This document shows, piece after piece, positions 46,389 through 54,650 of a DNA stretch of 64,000 nucleotides; the first letter of the stretch is position 1; each line of letters begins with the position of its first letter. The DNA is taken from positions 248,001-312,000 of the forward strand of contig NZ_PYHR01000002.1 in the NCBI RefSeq assembly GCF_003121705.1. Reading direction: 5' to 3'. The translations under genes were made by a program, and so were the position numbers. Origin of the DNA: Serinibacter arcticus. GTDB taxonomy: Bacteria > Actinomycetota > Actinomycetes > Actinomycetales > Beutenbergiaceae. Under the pieces are notes generated by a model. That model worked only from the letters and a program-made list of their open reading frames with translations, was not told where the DNA came from and did not search any database.

Positions 46389-47573
46389 CTACCGGCTGGG
46401 CCAGTGCCACGGAGGCGCGTCGAGCACCCCCTGGCCCTCCACGACCGTCTGCCCCGCGTCCTTGACGAGGTGGACGCGGTCGGCTCCCTCGCGCACCAGG
46501 GCGTCGGCCAGCACGTCGGAGTGCGTGACCATGACGATCTGGCTGTCGCGGGCGGCGTCCGACACCAGGCGGGCGAGCGGTTCGAGCAGGCGCGGGTGCA
46601 GGCTCGTCTCGGGCTCGTTCAGCACCAGGAGCCCGGGCGGTCGCGGCGAGAGCAGGGCCGCGGCCAGCAGCAGGAACCGCACGGTCCCGTCCGACATCTC
46701 GGCGGCTCGCACCGGACGCAGCAGACCCGGTTGGTGGAGCACGACCTCGAGGCCACCGGTCCCGCTCTCGGTGCCGGCGAGCACGACGTCGTGCACGGCC
46801 ACCCGCGAGCCGTCGAGGGCGTCGTCCACGGCAGCGGCGAGCACGTCCCGGCGACCGACCTCCTCGATCGTGGCGAGCGTGGAGGCGAGGCTGGCGCCGT
46901 CGGGGGACAGCACGGGTGAGCGCGTGGCGAGGTGAGTGGCGCGCGCCGGGGCGTCGGCGTCGGTGCGCATCTGGTCGTAGAACCGCCAGCCGTCGAGCAT
47001 CGAGCGCACCGCCATCACCTCGGGGGCGAGGCGTCCGTCCGCGACCTCGGTGAGGATCGACCGTGACGTGGCGACGCCGTCGGGCAGCACCTCCCACCCG
47101 CGGGATCCCCGCTGCCGCATCCGAGGGCCTGCGCGGTCCACGAGCGTGCTCGCCGGACGGAGGAACGGTCCGGCGAAGACGGCCTCGGCCTTGATCGAGG
47201 AATCGTGCGGGAACCTTCCGGCCTCCGAGAAGGTCGGGAGCCCGAGGTCGACGGCGTAGCCGAAGTCCTCCGAGGCGACCCCGAGGAGCAGCCGGACCGG
47301 TCCGGTGCGCACCGTGCCGTGGACGGACGACACGACTCGACCCGTGAGCCCGCCGGGATTCTCCGGACCGGCCCACCGCAGCGCGTCCAGCCCGCCGGAG
47401 CGGGCGACGTCGGCGATCAGCTCACCTCGAGCGGCGGAGGCGAGCAGCCGCAGCGAGCGGTACAGGCTGGACTTGCCGGCGCCGTTGGGGCCGGTGACGA
47501 CCGTGGTCCGTCCGAGGCCGACGGTGACCTCGCGCAGGGAGCGGTAGCCGGCGACGGCGACGGTGGTGATCAC
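46389..47573 (-). CDS. AAA family ATPase (SMC/RecF-like, stand-alone)
   Basis: A 394-residue ATPase: Walker A VVTGPNGAGKSSLYRSLRLLA, a long middle with no known motif, the signature MSDGTVRFLLLAAALLS, Walker B PGLLVLNEPETSLHP and switch QIVMVTHSDVLADALV. It is a short ABC-type head with only a small insertion, as in predicted ATPases (COG4637/COG3950-like). No nuclease or toxin gene is adjacent, so a defence role cannot be claimed. GTG start (VITTVAVAGYRSLREV). It follows the VKOR gene closely. Confidence 0.78.
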   Translation of the reverse strand: MITTVAVAGYRSLREVTVGLGRTTVVTGPNGAGKSSLYRSLRLLASAARGELIADVARSGGLDALRWAGPENPGGLTGRVVSSVHGTVRTGPVRLLLGVASEDFGYAVDLGLPTFSEAGRFPHDSSIKAEAVFAGPFLRPASTLVDRAGPRMRQRGSRGWEVLPDGVATSRSILTEVADGRLAPEVMAVRSMLDGWRFYDQMRTDADAPARATHLATRSPVLSPDGASLASTLATIEEVGRRDVLAAAVDDALDGSRVAVHDVVLAGTESGTGGLEVVLHQPGLLRPVRAAEMSDGTVRFLLLAAALLSPRPPGLLVLNEPETSLHPRLLEPLARLVSDAARDSQIVMVTHSDVLADALVREGADRVHLVKDAGQTVVEGQGVLDAPPWHWPSR

Positions 47574-47583
47574 GGGGCGGGCC

Positions 47584-48219
47584 TCAGCTGAAGAAGATCG
47601 TGCCGTACTTCAGCAGGATCCCGATGGCCATCGCGGCGATGATCACGGCCGGGATGTAGACGTCGACGTTGTTGCGCACCAGCGTCAGGGCGATCTCCTG
47701 ACCTCGCCTCGACAGCGGGAGGTTGTTCTCGACGACGTTGATGTGGAGCATCGTGAAGAACGTGACCGTGGTGAACACGGTGATCGTGAGGCACCAGGGG
47801 CACAGCGAGCCGATCACGAACATCGACTGGAAGAACAGCCAGAAGGCGAAGACGAGGCCCAGCAGGTACCCGATCTGGGCGGCGAACATGAACCACCGCG
47901 GGAACCGCACGCCCGCGAATCCCGCGACGGCGATCGTCAGCACCACCGGTTCGGTCGCCAGCCCGATGAAGGCGTTGGGGAACCCGAGCACCTGCGCCTG
48001 CCAGGCCCGCGCGACGGCGCCGCACGAGAGTGCCGCGTTGACGTCGCACCCGAACACCGCCTCGGGGTTCCCGGCGAGGTGGAAGCTCTCGACCGACAGC
48101 ACCGCCGACGCGACGAGGCAGAAGATCGCGGAGATCCCCATCGTGGCGAACAGGAACCGTCGGGAGTGCCGTCGGCCGACGAGGGCCGGAGCCTCGGGGC
48201 CGTCAAGGGTGGTGGTCAC
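47584..48219 (-). CDS. Vitamin K epoxide reductase family (VKOR) protein
   Basis: A 211-residue membrane protein with four or five helices. The redox cysteines are all present: Cys58 and Cys66 (CDVNAALSC) in the periplasmic-side loop and the CPWC active site (Cys140, Cys143). Bacterial VKOR reoxidises DsbA-like disulfide catalysts using quinone, supporting folding of secreted proteins. No DsbA-like domain is fused. GTG start at VTTTLDGPEAPA. It ends 11 bases before the AAA ATPase start on the same strand. Confidence 0.9.
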   Translation of the reverse strand: MTTTLDGPEAPALVGRRHSRRFLFATMGISAIFCLVASAVLSVESFHLAGNPEAVFGCDVNAALSCGAVARAWQAQVLGFPNAFIGLATEPVVLTIAVAGFAGVRFPRWFMFAAQIGYLLGLVFAFWLFFQSMFVIGSLCPWCLTITVFTTVTFFTMLHINVVENNLPLSRRGQEIALTLVRNNVDVYIPAVIIAAMAIGILLKYGTIFFS

Positions 48220-48299
48220 GGCTCCAAGAATGCCGTAGATCGGCTGCGAGGTCGCTGGGAACGGCGCGCGAATCGACACGTGAGTGCGGTCGGGGCTGC

Positions 48300-49283
48300 T
48301 CAGGACGTCGTCGCTGCCGCCGCCTGGTAGAGCAGGTGGTGGGCGGGGGAACCCTCGGGGAGCTGGAGCTCCAGGCGCGCCCCACCCAGGACCAGCCCCG
48401 CCGTCACGACCCCGTCGAAGGACGCGTGCCCCTCGATCGTGACCGTCTCGAGGGTGTTCAGCGCGACGACGAGGTGGGAGGCGGAGTGGTCTGGCATCGT
48501 GCCGCGTGTGAGCGGGTCGCGACGCCCGAGCACCTCGAGCGCGACGCCGTCGCTCGCGAGGATCGCGCCGTGCAGCGTGACGGGGTTGACGGCGTCGGTG
48601 ATCCGCGCGACGGCCCGACCGATCCCGCCGGCGCGACGGCTCACACGGCTGCGGCCGTGCCAGGCCCACGGAGCGAGTGCCGGTCGTCCTCGCTGAGCCT
48701 CCCGCAGGTTGCTCACGAGGGCCTGGTCCTGCGGCAGGACGACGGCGGTGGTCTCGGTCGCGACGTAGCGGCCGGCCTCCCGCAGCGCGCCACCGGCCCG
48801 GCTGAGCACGTCGGAGGTGGTGCCCACCCGCAGCGCGTCGACGAGCCGCTGCACGCTCGCGCGCGCCGAGCCGTTGTAGCGGACGGTCAGGGCGTCGCCC
48901 GCTCGGGAGAGCACCGTGAACGACGCGTCCAGCAGGCTGACGGAGTCCTGGACCGCTGCGACGTCCACGTACCGCACGCTCCACACCGTGTAGCTGCCGG
49001 GTTCGCGGCGGGTGCCGCGACGGTGGTGACGGTCGCCGTCGGTCCGTCGCGAGAGCGCCGTCAGCCCGATGTCGTCGAGCACAAGCATGTGGTCGTACAG
49101 GTCCATGTCCGCCGTCGCGTCGCGCCGGTGGATCGAGCGCGGGACCTTGAGCACGAGAGCCGTCGAGGTCAGGTCGAGCGGATAGCTCCGGAACAGCGGC
49201 GGGACGTCGGCCGGCGTGCGGACCTCGTCGATCCAGGGACCGAACTTCTCGAACTCGCCGGTTCCGGCGACGGACGTCGTCAT
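48300..49283 (-). CDS. Conserved hypothetical protein
   Basis: A 327-residue soluble protein (MTTSVAGTGEFEKFGPWIDEVRTPADVPPLFRSYPLDL...). It has a beta-rich pattern in the middle (YTVWSVRYVDVAAVQDSVSLLDASFTVLSR) and alternating strands near the C-terminus, but no catalytic motif, signal or membrane helix. Codon bias is genome-like. It stands apart from VKOR by 80 bases and from tRNA-Leu by 130. I do not recognise the family. Confidence 0.65.
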   Translation of the reverse strand: MTTSVAGTGEFEKFGPWIDEVRTPADVPPLFRSYPLDLTSTALVLKVPRSIHRRDATADMDLYDHMLVLDDIGLTALSRRTDGDRHHRRGTRREPGSYTVWSVRYVDVAAVQDSVSLLDASFTVLSRAGDALTVRYNGSARASVQRLVDALRVGTTSDVLSRAGGALREAGRYVATETTAVVLPQDQALVSNLREAQRGRPALAPWAWHGRSRVSRRAGGIGRAVARITDAVNPVTLHGAILASDGVALEVLGRRDPLTRGTMPDHSASHLVVALNTLETVTIEGHASFDGVVTAGLVLGGARLELQLPEGSPAHHLLYQAAAATTS

Positions 49284-49375
49284 GGTCTGGCCTTTCGGCG
49301 GTCGTGTCTGCCGCAGTGGCGGCCCGGGTCCAGTGTGGCAGCGGATCGGGCGGTCAGGGGAGGCCCAGGAACGAC

Positions 49376-49408
49376 GACACCCCGGAACCGTGTCGGTTCC
49401 GGGGTGTC
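49376..49408. terminator. 14-bp perfect hairpin after tRNA-Leu
   Basis: GACACCCCGGAACC (49376-49389) pairs exactly with 49395-49408 over a GTGTC loop, seven bases past the 3' end of the tRNA on the minus strand. Confidence 0.75.
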
Positions 49409-49414
49409 GATCGG

Positions 49415-49498
49415 TGTCCAGAGGGGGACTTGAACCCCCACGCCCGTTAGGGCACTAGCACCTCAAGCTAGCGCGTCTGCCAATTCCGCCACCTGGAC
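49415..49498 (-). tRNA. tRNA-Leu (anticodon GAG)
   Basis: An 84-base type II tRNA. Acceptor arm GTCCAGG pairs with TCTGGAC with one G-T; A73 discriminator is the leucine identity base. The anticodon arm CTAGC-TTGAGGT-GCTAG gives anticodon GAG (49464-49462), reading CUC/CUU. A long variable arm (GCCCTAACGGGC) and T arm GGGGGTTCAAGTCCCCC follow. CCA is not encoded. Confidence 0.97.
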
Positions 49499-49675
49499 AG
49501 GTGGTCTGCTCCGACATGACCGAGTGGCCCCGACCGCGTCAGGCAGCGGAGAAGACACTACACGCGAGTCGGCCGGTCTCACAAATCGGCGTCCTGGCGC
49601 GGCTCGCAGGTCCTCGCCACACCGTGGGCCGCCGAGTCCGGAGCGGTGTCGGTGCCTCGCACTAGGGTGCCTCTC

Positions 49676-51712
49676 GTGACCTCGATTGACCTCTCGGCCC
49701 TCGCCCGCCAGCTGCGCGCCGCCGCCTCGGCCTACTACGACGGCACCGAGCAGACCATGTCCGACGCCGAGTACGACGCTGCGATCGACGTCCTGCGCGA
49801 GGCCGCGGCCTCCGACCCCGTCATGGAGGCCTCCGTCGCCGATCTGCTGACCTCGGTGGCCGCCGGGCAGTCCAAGGGCGGCGACGTCGTCCACCCCAGC
49901 CTCATGGGGTCGATGGAGAAGGCCAAGACGCTCGAGGAGATCGCCGAGCTGGTCGCCGCCGTCGCCGGCCCGGTGCTCGTGGAGCCCAAGCTCGACGGCC
50001 TCGCGGTCCGCGCCGTCTACCTCGAGGGGGCGCTCCGCCTGGTCGCGACCCGCGGCAACGGCACCACCGGCGAGAACATCACCGGCAAGGTCCGGCTGCT
50101 CGAGGTCGTCGGCCTGCCGGCTGCGCTGACCGACCGCGCGACCTCCGTCGAGGTGCGTGGCGAGGTCTTCATGGCCGACGCCGACTTCCCCCGCGCCCAG
50201 GAGGTCCGCGCGGCGCTCGGCGGGGCGCCGTTCATCAACCAGCGCAACGGCGCCGCCGGCATCCTGCGCAAGGGCGACGCCGGTTACGCCGGTCTGCTCC
50301 GCTTCGCCGCCTACGACGTCGTGCCGCTCCCGAGCGAGGAGCGGACGGTCGACGACCCCTCCTACGCCCAGCGGCTGCTCGCTGTGGCCGCGCTCGGTGT
50401 CACCACCGCGAACGCGCTCGTGGCCGAGCTCGACGCGCTCCCCACCACCGAGCCCGACGCCGTCACCGCCCGCGTCGCGCTGCTCGACGCCGAGCGCGAG
50501 CGGCTGGGGTTCCCGATCGACGGCGCCGTCGTGAAGGCCGATCTCGACGCCGACCGGCTGCGCCTCGGCATGGGCTCGCGCGCCCCGAAGTGGGCGGCGG
50601 CCTACAAGTACGAGGCCGAGCAGGCGCCGACGACGGTGCGCGCGATCGCGACCACCGTGGGCCGCACCGGGCGCCTGGCGATCCGCGTCGAGGTGGATCC
50701 CGTCTTCGTCGGCGGGACCACGATCACGTACGCCACCGGCCACAACGCGCCGTGGATGCTCGAGCGCGACGTCCGGGTGGGGGACACCGTCGTCGTGAAG
50801 CGCGCCGGCGACGTCATCCCCTACATCGAGACGGTCGTGCTCGCCGCCCGCCCGGCCGACTCCGAGCCGTGGACCCCGCCCGAGACGGACCCGAACGGCA
50901 ACCCGTGGGACAAGACCACGCTGCTGTGGCGTTCCACCGACCCCACGCTCTCGGTCGGGGGCCTCATCGAGTACGCCGTCGCCCGCGACGCGCTCGACGT
51001 CGAGGGCATCGGCTCGGAGATCGTGGCCGCCCTCGTGGAGAGCGGCCTCGTCAGCACGGTCGCCGATCTGTTCTCCGACCGGCTCGACGTCGAGACCCTC
51101 GCCGCCCTCACGCTGTCGGAGGGCCGCACGCTCGGGCCGAAGAACGCCGCCAAGATCGTCGCCGAGATCGACCGCGCGCGCTCGGCCCCGTGGAATCGCG
51201 TCATCACGGCGCTCGGGATGAGGATGACCGGTCGCACCTCCTCGCGCCGCCTCGCGGCCGCGTTCCCCACGATGGCCCGGCTGCGCGCCGCGACCGTCGA
51301 GGAGCTCGCCGACGTCGACGGCATCGGCCCGATCAAGGCCCAGGTGATCTTCGACGGCCTGCACCAGCTGGAGTCGGCCGGAGTCCTGGACGCGCTCGAG
51401 GCCGGCGGCGTGACCATGGGCACCGACCGTGGCGAGAGCGCCCAGGACCTCCCGCTCGCCGGCCTGACGATCGTGGTTTCCGGCTCCGTGCCCGGCTACA
51501 CGCGCACGACCGTCGCCGAGGCCATCGAGGCGAACGGGGGCAAGTCCTCCAGCTCGATCTCCGGGGCGACCAGCCTGCTCGTGTCGGAGCCCTCGACCTC
51601 CGGCAAGTACACGAAGGCGGCCAAGCTCGGCGTCCGCATCGTCACGCCGGAGGAGTTCCTGGAGATGCTCGAGGGCCGGGTCGCTCCGGCGGCTGAGTCC
51701 CCCGAGGCCTGA
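49676..51712 (+). CDS. ligA: NAD-dependent DNA ligase LigA-type, lacking all zinc-finger cysteines
   Basis: A 678-residue ligase. Order: Ia-like YDGTE..SDAEYD, SLMGSMEK, adenylation motif KLDG (catalytic Lys105), EVRGEVF, GFPIDGAVVK, KYEAEQAPTTV, an OB-fold, helix-hairpin-helix region (VDGIGPIKAQ) and C-terminal BRCT (LAGLTIVVSGSVPG...LGVRIVTPEEFLEML). The tetracysteine zinc finger between OB and HhH is replaced by DKTTLLWRSTDPTLSVGGLIEYAV, and the whole protein has no cysteine. It is probably a LigA paralogue; a standard ligA would be elsewhere. GTG start. Confidence 0.9.
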   Translation: MTSIDLSALARQLRAAASAYYDGTEQTMSDAEYDAAIDVLREAAASDPVMEASVADLLTSVAAGQSKGGDVVHPSLMGSMEKAKTLEEIAELVAAVAGPVLVEPKLDGLAVRAVYLEGALRLVATRGNGTTGENITGKVRLLEVVGLPAALTDRATSVEVRGEVFMADADFPRAQEVRAALGGAPFINQRNGAAGILRKGDAGYAGLLRFAAYDVVPLPSEERTVDDPSYAQRLLAVAALGVTTANALVAELDALPTTEPDAVTARVALLDAERERLGFPIDGAVVKADLDADRLRLGMGSRAPKWAAAYKYEAEQAPTTVRAIATTVGRTGRLAIRVEVDPVFVGGTTITYATGHNAPWMLERDVRVGDTVVVKRAGDVIPYIETVVLAARPADSEPWTPPETDPNGNPWDKTTLLWRSTDPTLSVGGLIEYAVARDALDVEGIGSEIVAALVESGLVSTVADLFSDRLDVETLAALTLSEGRTLGPKNAAKIVAEIDRARSAPWNRVITALGMRMTGRTSSRRLAAAFPTMARLRAATVEELADVDGIGPIKAQVIFDGLHQLESAGVLDALEAGGVTMGTDRGESAQDLPLAGLTIVVSGSVPGYTRTTVAEAIEANGGKSSSSISGATSLLVSEPSTSGKYTKAAKLGVRIVTPEEFLEMLEGRVAPAAESPEA

Positions 51713-51741
51713 GGCGCTCGGGAGCCGAGTGGCCGAGCGCC
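51713..51741. terminator. Hairpin between convergent ligase and GH81 genes
   Basis: GGCGCTCGG (51713-51721) pairs with 51733-51741 across 11 bases, starting at the ligase stop. Confidence 0.5.
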
Positions 51742-51756
51742 CCGCGGAACGCACCC

Positions 51757-53919
51757 CTACCGCTGCGCCGCCACCATGATCCGGGCGAGCAGCGCGGACC
51801 GGGAGAACGCCCCGTCGATCGCGTCGTCCGGCAGCGCGCGCGCCTCCTCCAGCGCCTGGGCGGCGGCCTCGGGACCCGCCATCGCCCGGTAGGCGAGCAG
51901 GTAGTCGGAGAACTGCGGCACCGGGGCCGGCACGGTGTCGGACCCGTCCCACGCCTCGCGCACGATCGCCTCCACGTGAGTGGCGTCGCTGTCGGCGAGG
52001 TAGTCCTGCGACGGCGACATCGGCAGCAGCTGGATTCCCGCCATGGCCGAGGACTCCGGTGAGAACCAGGTGGCCCAGTCGCGCTTGCCACCCCAGTTCA
52101 TCGCCACGATCTCGTGCGAGAAGGCCTCCATCCCCGGCTGGTCGAGGTCGGGATCCATCCAGTAGTCCAGCGCGCTGGTGGCCTCGCCCGCCAGCAGCCA
52201 CGCCCCGGTGGTCGCCAGGTCCGACCGGTCGCTGACCCGACCCCAGAGCTCGAGCCCCGCCCAGGCCGTCACGGCCTCCGAGCTCGACTCCTGGTTGTTG
52301 CCGTCCGCGAACGGTGAGGGTCCCGAGGCCCACGAGTGACCCCGGTAGGGGTCGAACACACGGCGCACGGGGACCTGGTCCGTGGTGGCGGGGGAGGCGA
52401 CGTCGGCCGCCAGGGCCTCCATCGTCGGCGCCATCTCCGGCACCCGGGCCGGGTCGAGCTCGCCGAGCACCGCCGCCGCGTAGAGCAGGTAGCCGTAGTG
52501 GAAGTGGTGGTCGTTGAACTCCTCCGACCCGAAGGACGGAGCCTGCCCGACGACGCCGTGCCACGCCTCGTCGTGGACGAAGCAGCGCTCGCCCCCGGCC
52601 GAGGAGGACTCCGCGCCGCAACCGGTGAGCCAGGGCTCGATCCCGGCCGTCAGGCGCGCGACGGCGTCGTCCCGCAGGTCGCCCTCGCCCAGGTCGTCCG
52701 CCAGCGACGCGAGCATGCTGAGGCGGTAGAGCGCCTTGGTCCCGAAGTAGGAGTCGCCCGGCAGCACGTCGGGCGTGGCGGCCAGGTCCTCCGCGAGCGC
52801 GGCGGCGATCTCCGCCCGCTCCTCCCCACCCAGGGCGTCGACCCCGGCCAGCGAGGTGCGCGCCTCGCGGAGCGGCACCGTCCAGGTGGAGGTCGAGCCG
52901 GAGCAGACCGACAACGGTCCCAGCACGCTCGCGTAGGTGCCCAGGTCGCAGTCGTCGGCCGCGCCCTGGTGGGGGAGCCGCGCGACGGCGCTCGCCCCGC
53001 CGTCGGCCGTCTCGTACGTCAGGGTGGTGGTGGCGACGCCGGCGCCGGGGTCGACCGCGCCGGTCACCCTCGTGTCGGTCACGGGGTGCGACGCGGCCGG
53101 GACGAGCCCGGCCGGATCGGTCCCGTCCGGCGCGGCCCACAGCACGGCCACCTGGCCGGCCTCGAGCGTGAGGGCGTCGCCGTCGAGCGAGCCGGCGGGC
53201 AGCAGCGCCGCGTAGGTGTGGGTGGCGACGGCGGTGGTCGCGAGCTCGAGACCGTCGGGGACCTCCGCCGCGTCCGAGGCGGCCACCGGCGCGAGGTCGG
53301 GGCCGAGCCCGAGCGTCACGGACCGGGCGGCCGTCACGACCACGAAGGGCGAACCCTCCGTGAGCAGGGTCGAGGTGAGAGGTGTGCCGGCGTCGTCGAG
53401 GTGGTCGACCCTGACGCTCAGCTCGTCCCACGCGCCGACGATGAACGAGCTCGCCGGGACGTCGAGCACGACCCGGTCGACGTGGGCGCCGGTGATGACG
53501 GCCGCCGTCGAGGCGACGTCCGGCAGCCCGATCGCCACCTCGGTCGAGGAGACCCGGGCGCTGAGCGGGAGCGGGAAGACCGGGAGGGACTCCTCCGACA
53601 GGGCCAGCGAGGAGAACCAGCGGTTGGTGGGCGGCAGCACGCCGTCGCCGAGCCGCAGGATCTCCGGCGCGCTCAGGGTCGACGACGGCAGCGCCGCGAT
53701 CGCCTCGGCCTGCGAGGGCGGGGCCTCGGTGGGCAGCGCCGTGGCACCCGCGGGCAGCGGATCCTCGCCGGAGCCCGAGCCCGAGCCGGTCTCGGACCCC
53801 GCGTCGGGACCGGCGCTCGAGCCGGAGCCCGAGCCAGGCACGCAGCCGACCAGCCCGAGGACGGCGGCCAGCACCGCGCTCCCGAGGAGGACGCCGCGCG
53901 TCGGTCGACGTCGGGTCAC
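51757..53919 (-). CDS. GH81 endo-beta-1,3-glucanase, lipoprotein
   Basis: A 720-residue secreted enzyme. The signal peptide ends in a lipobox (GLVGC, Cys26) followed by a Gly/Ser linker (30-52), so it is anchored outside the membrane. The GH81 fold starts near PPTNRWFSSL (96-104). Catalytic region: EEFNDHHFHYGY with acid Asp470, and GNNQESSSEA with Glu544 and Glu548, spaced as in characterised GH81 enzymes. It cuts beta-1,3-glucan by inversion. GTG start overlaps the stop of the upstream fusion protein (GTGA). Last gene of a three-gene operon with a GT2 synthase, so it may trim or release the polymer. Confidence 0.9.
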   Translation of the reverse strand: MTRRRPTRGVLLGSAVLAAVLGLVGCVPGSGSGSSAGPDAGSETGSGSGSGEDPLPAGATALPTEAPPSQAEAIAALPSSTLSAPEILRLGDGVLPPTNRWFSSLALSEESLPVFPLPLSARVSSTEVAIGLPDVASTAAVITGAHVDRVVLDVPASSFIVGAWDELSVRVDHLDDAGTPLTSTLLTEGSPFVVVTAARSVTLGLGPDLAPVAASDAAEVPDGLELATTAVATHTYAALLPAGSLDGDALTLEAGQVAVLWAAPDGTDPAGLVPAASHPVTDTRVTGAVDPGAGVATTTLTYETADGGASAVARLPHQGAADDCDLGTYASVLGPLSVCSGSTSTWTVPLREARTSLAGVDALGGEERAEIAAALAEDLAATPDVLPGDSYFGTKALYRLSMLASLADDLGEGDLRDDAVARLTAGIEPWLTGCGAESSSAGGERCFVHDEAWHGVVGQAPSFGSEEFNDHHFHYGYLLYAAAVLGELDPARVPEMAPTMEALAADVASPATTDQVPVRRVFDPYRGHSWASGPSPFADGNNQESSSEAVTAWAGLELWGRVSDRSDLATTGAWLLAGEATSALDYWMDPDLDQPGMEAFSHEIVAMNWGGKRDWATWFSPESSAMAGIQLLPMSPSQDYLADSDATHVEAIVREAWDGSDTVPAPVPQFSDYLLAYRAMAGPEAAAQALEEARALPDDAIDGAFSRSALLARIMVAAQR

Positions 53920-54650
53920 AGGCCGATCTTCCGACCGAAGTCGCCGATGCTCTGGACGACCTCGGCGAGCGGGCCCTCGTCGCGCAGCGACATGCTCGCC
54001 TCGACGGGCGTCCCGGGCTGGAACAGCCCGTCCGGGCTCGATCCGGCCAGGGCGTCGCTCTCGATGACGACGACGGCCTGGGCGCGACCCTCGTTCGTGG
54101 TCACGGACACGGAGCGGACGACACCGGACAGCCGCTCCGCGTTGGGGAGCGAGAGCCCGACGGCGGCGCCGACCTCGACGCGGGCGTACTCGCGCGGGGT
54201 GAGGTCGAACTGGGCCAGGACGTAGAGCGTCTCGGGCTGGGCGATCGCGGTCAGGACGGAACCGGCGGGCACGAACGATCCCGCCCGGGCCGTGAGGCCG
54301 CTGACGACGCCGTCGCCCGGGGCGAGGAAGGTCATCGTGCCGTCCTCGTCGACCGTGTAGCCGCCCGAGTCGGTCGCCACGGTGCCCTCGCGCAGGTCGC
54401 GCTGCAGGGCGAGCGAGCTCACCGTGAAGAGCTCCTGGCCGGCGCTGACCTGCTCGCCGTCGGTCACGAAGGTCTCCTCGACGGTCCCGGGGTAGTCGGT
54501 CCCGATCTCGAGCGAGCCGATCTGGATCGACGCGGAGTCGCTGGTGCTCTGCGCCAGGCGGTTGCCCAGCAGGTAGGTCGAGCCCGCGGTGACGGCGAGC
54601 ACGAGGACGAGGCCCGTGAGGAGCTTGATCGTGGTGCGGATGGACATCAT
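53916..54650 (-). CDS. HlyD-like membrane fusion / polysaccharide-export accessory protein
   Basis: A 244-residue protein: N-terminal membrane helix (IKLLTGLVLVLAVTAGSTYLLG), a lipoyl/barrel-sandwich domain split in two (VEETFVTDGEQVSAGQELFTVSSLALQRDL and DGTMTFLAPGDGVVSGLTARAGSFVPAGSVLTAIA) and a beta-barrel end (LYVLAQFDLTPREYARVEVG). The coiled coil of classic HlyD is almost absent. Middle gene of the operon, overlapping both neighbours by four bases or so; likely works with the GT2 synthase in moving the glycan through the envelope. ATG 54650; 54647 is possible. Confidence 0.78.
   Translation of the reverse strand: MMSIRTTIKLLTGLVLVLAVTAGSTYLLGNRLAQSTSDSASIQIGSLEIGTDYPGTVEETFVTDGEQVSAGQELFTVSSLALQRDLREGTVATDSGGYTVDEDGTMTFLAPGDGVVSGLTARAGSFVPAGSVLTAIAQPETLYVLAQFDLTPREYARVEVGAAVGLSLPNAERLSGVVRSVSVTTNEGRAQAVVVIESDALAGSSPDGLFQPGTPVEASMSLRDEGPLAEVVQSIGDFGRKIGL

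Noticed and set aside
46389-47573. Anti-phage system (OLD or Septu-like)
   Set aside because: Only the ATPase is present; no nuclease (TOPRIM or HNH) is fused or adjacent.
49463-53431. A 1322-codon open frame on the minus strand
   Set aside because: It runs antisense through the tRNA and ligase and out of frame through GH81. Its translation is Arg/Gly/Ala low complexity, the usual artefact of very high GC.
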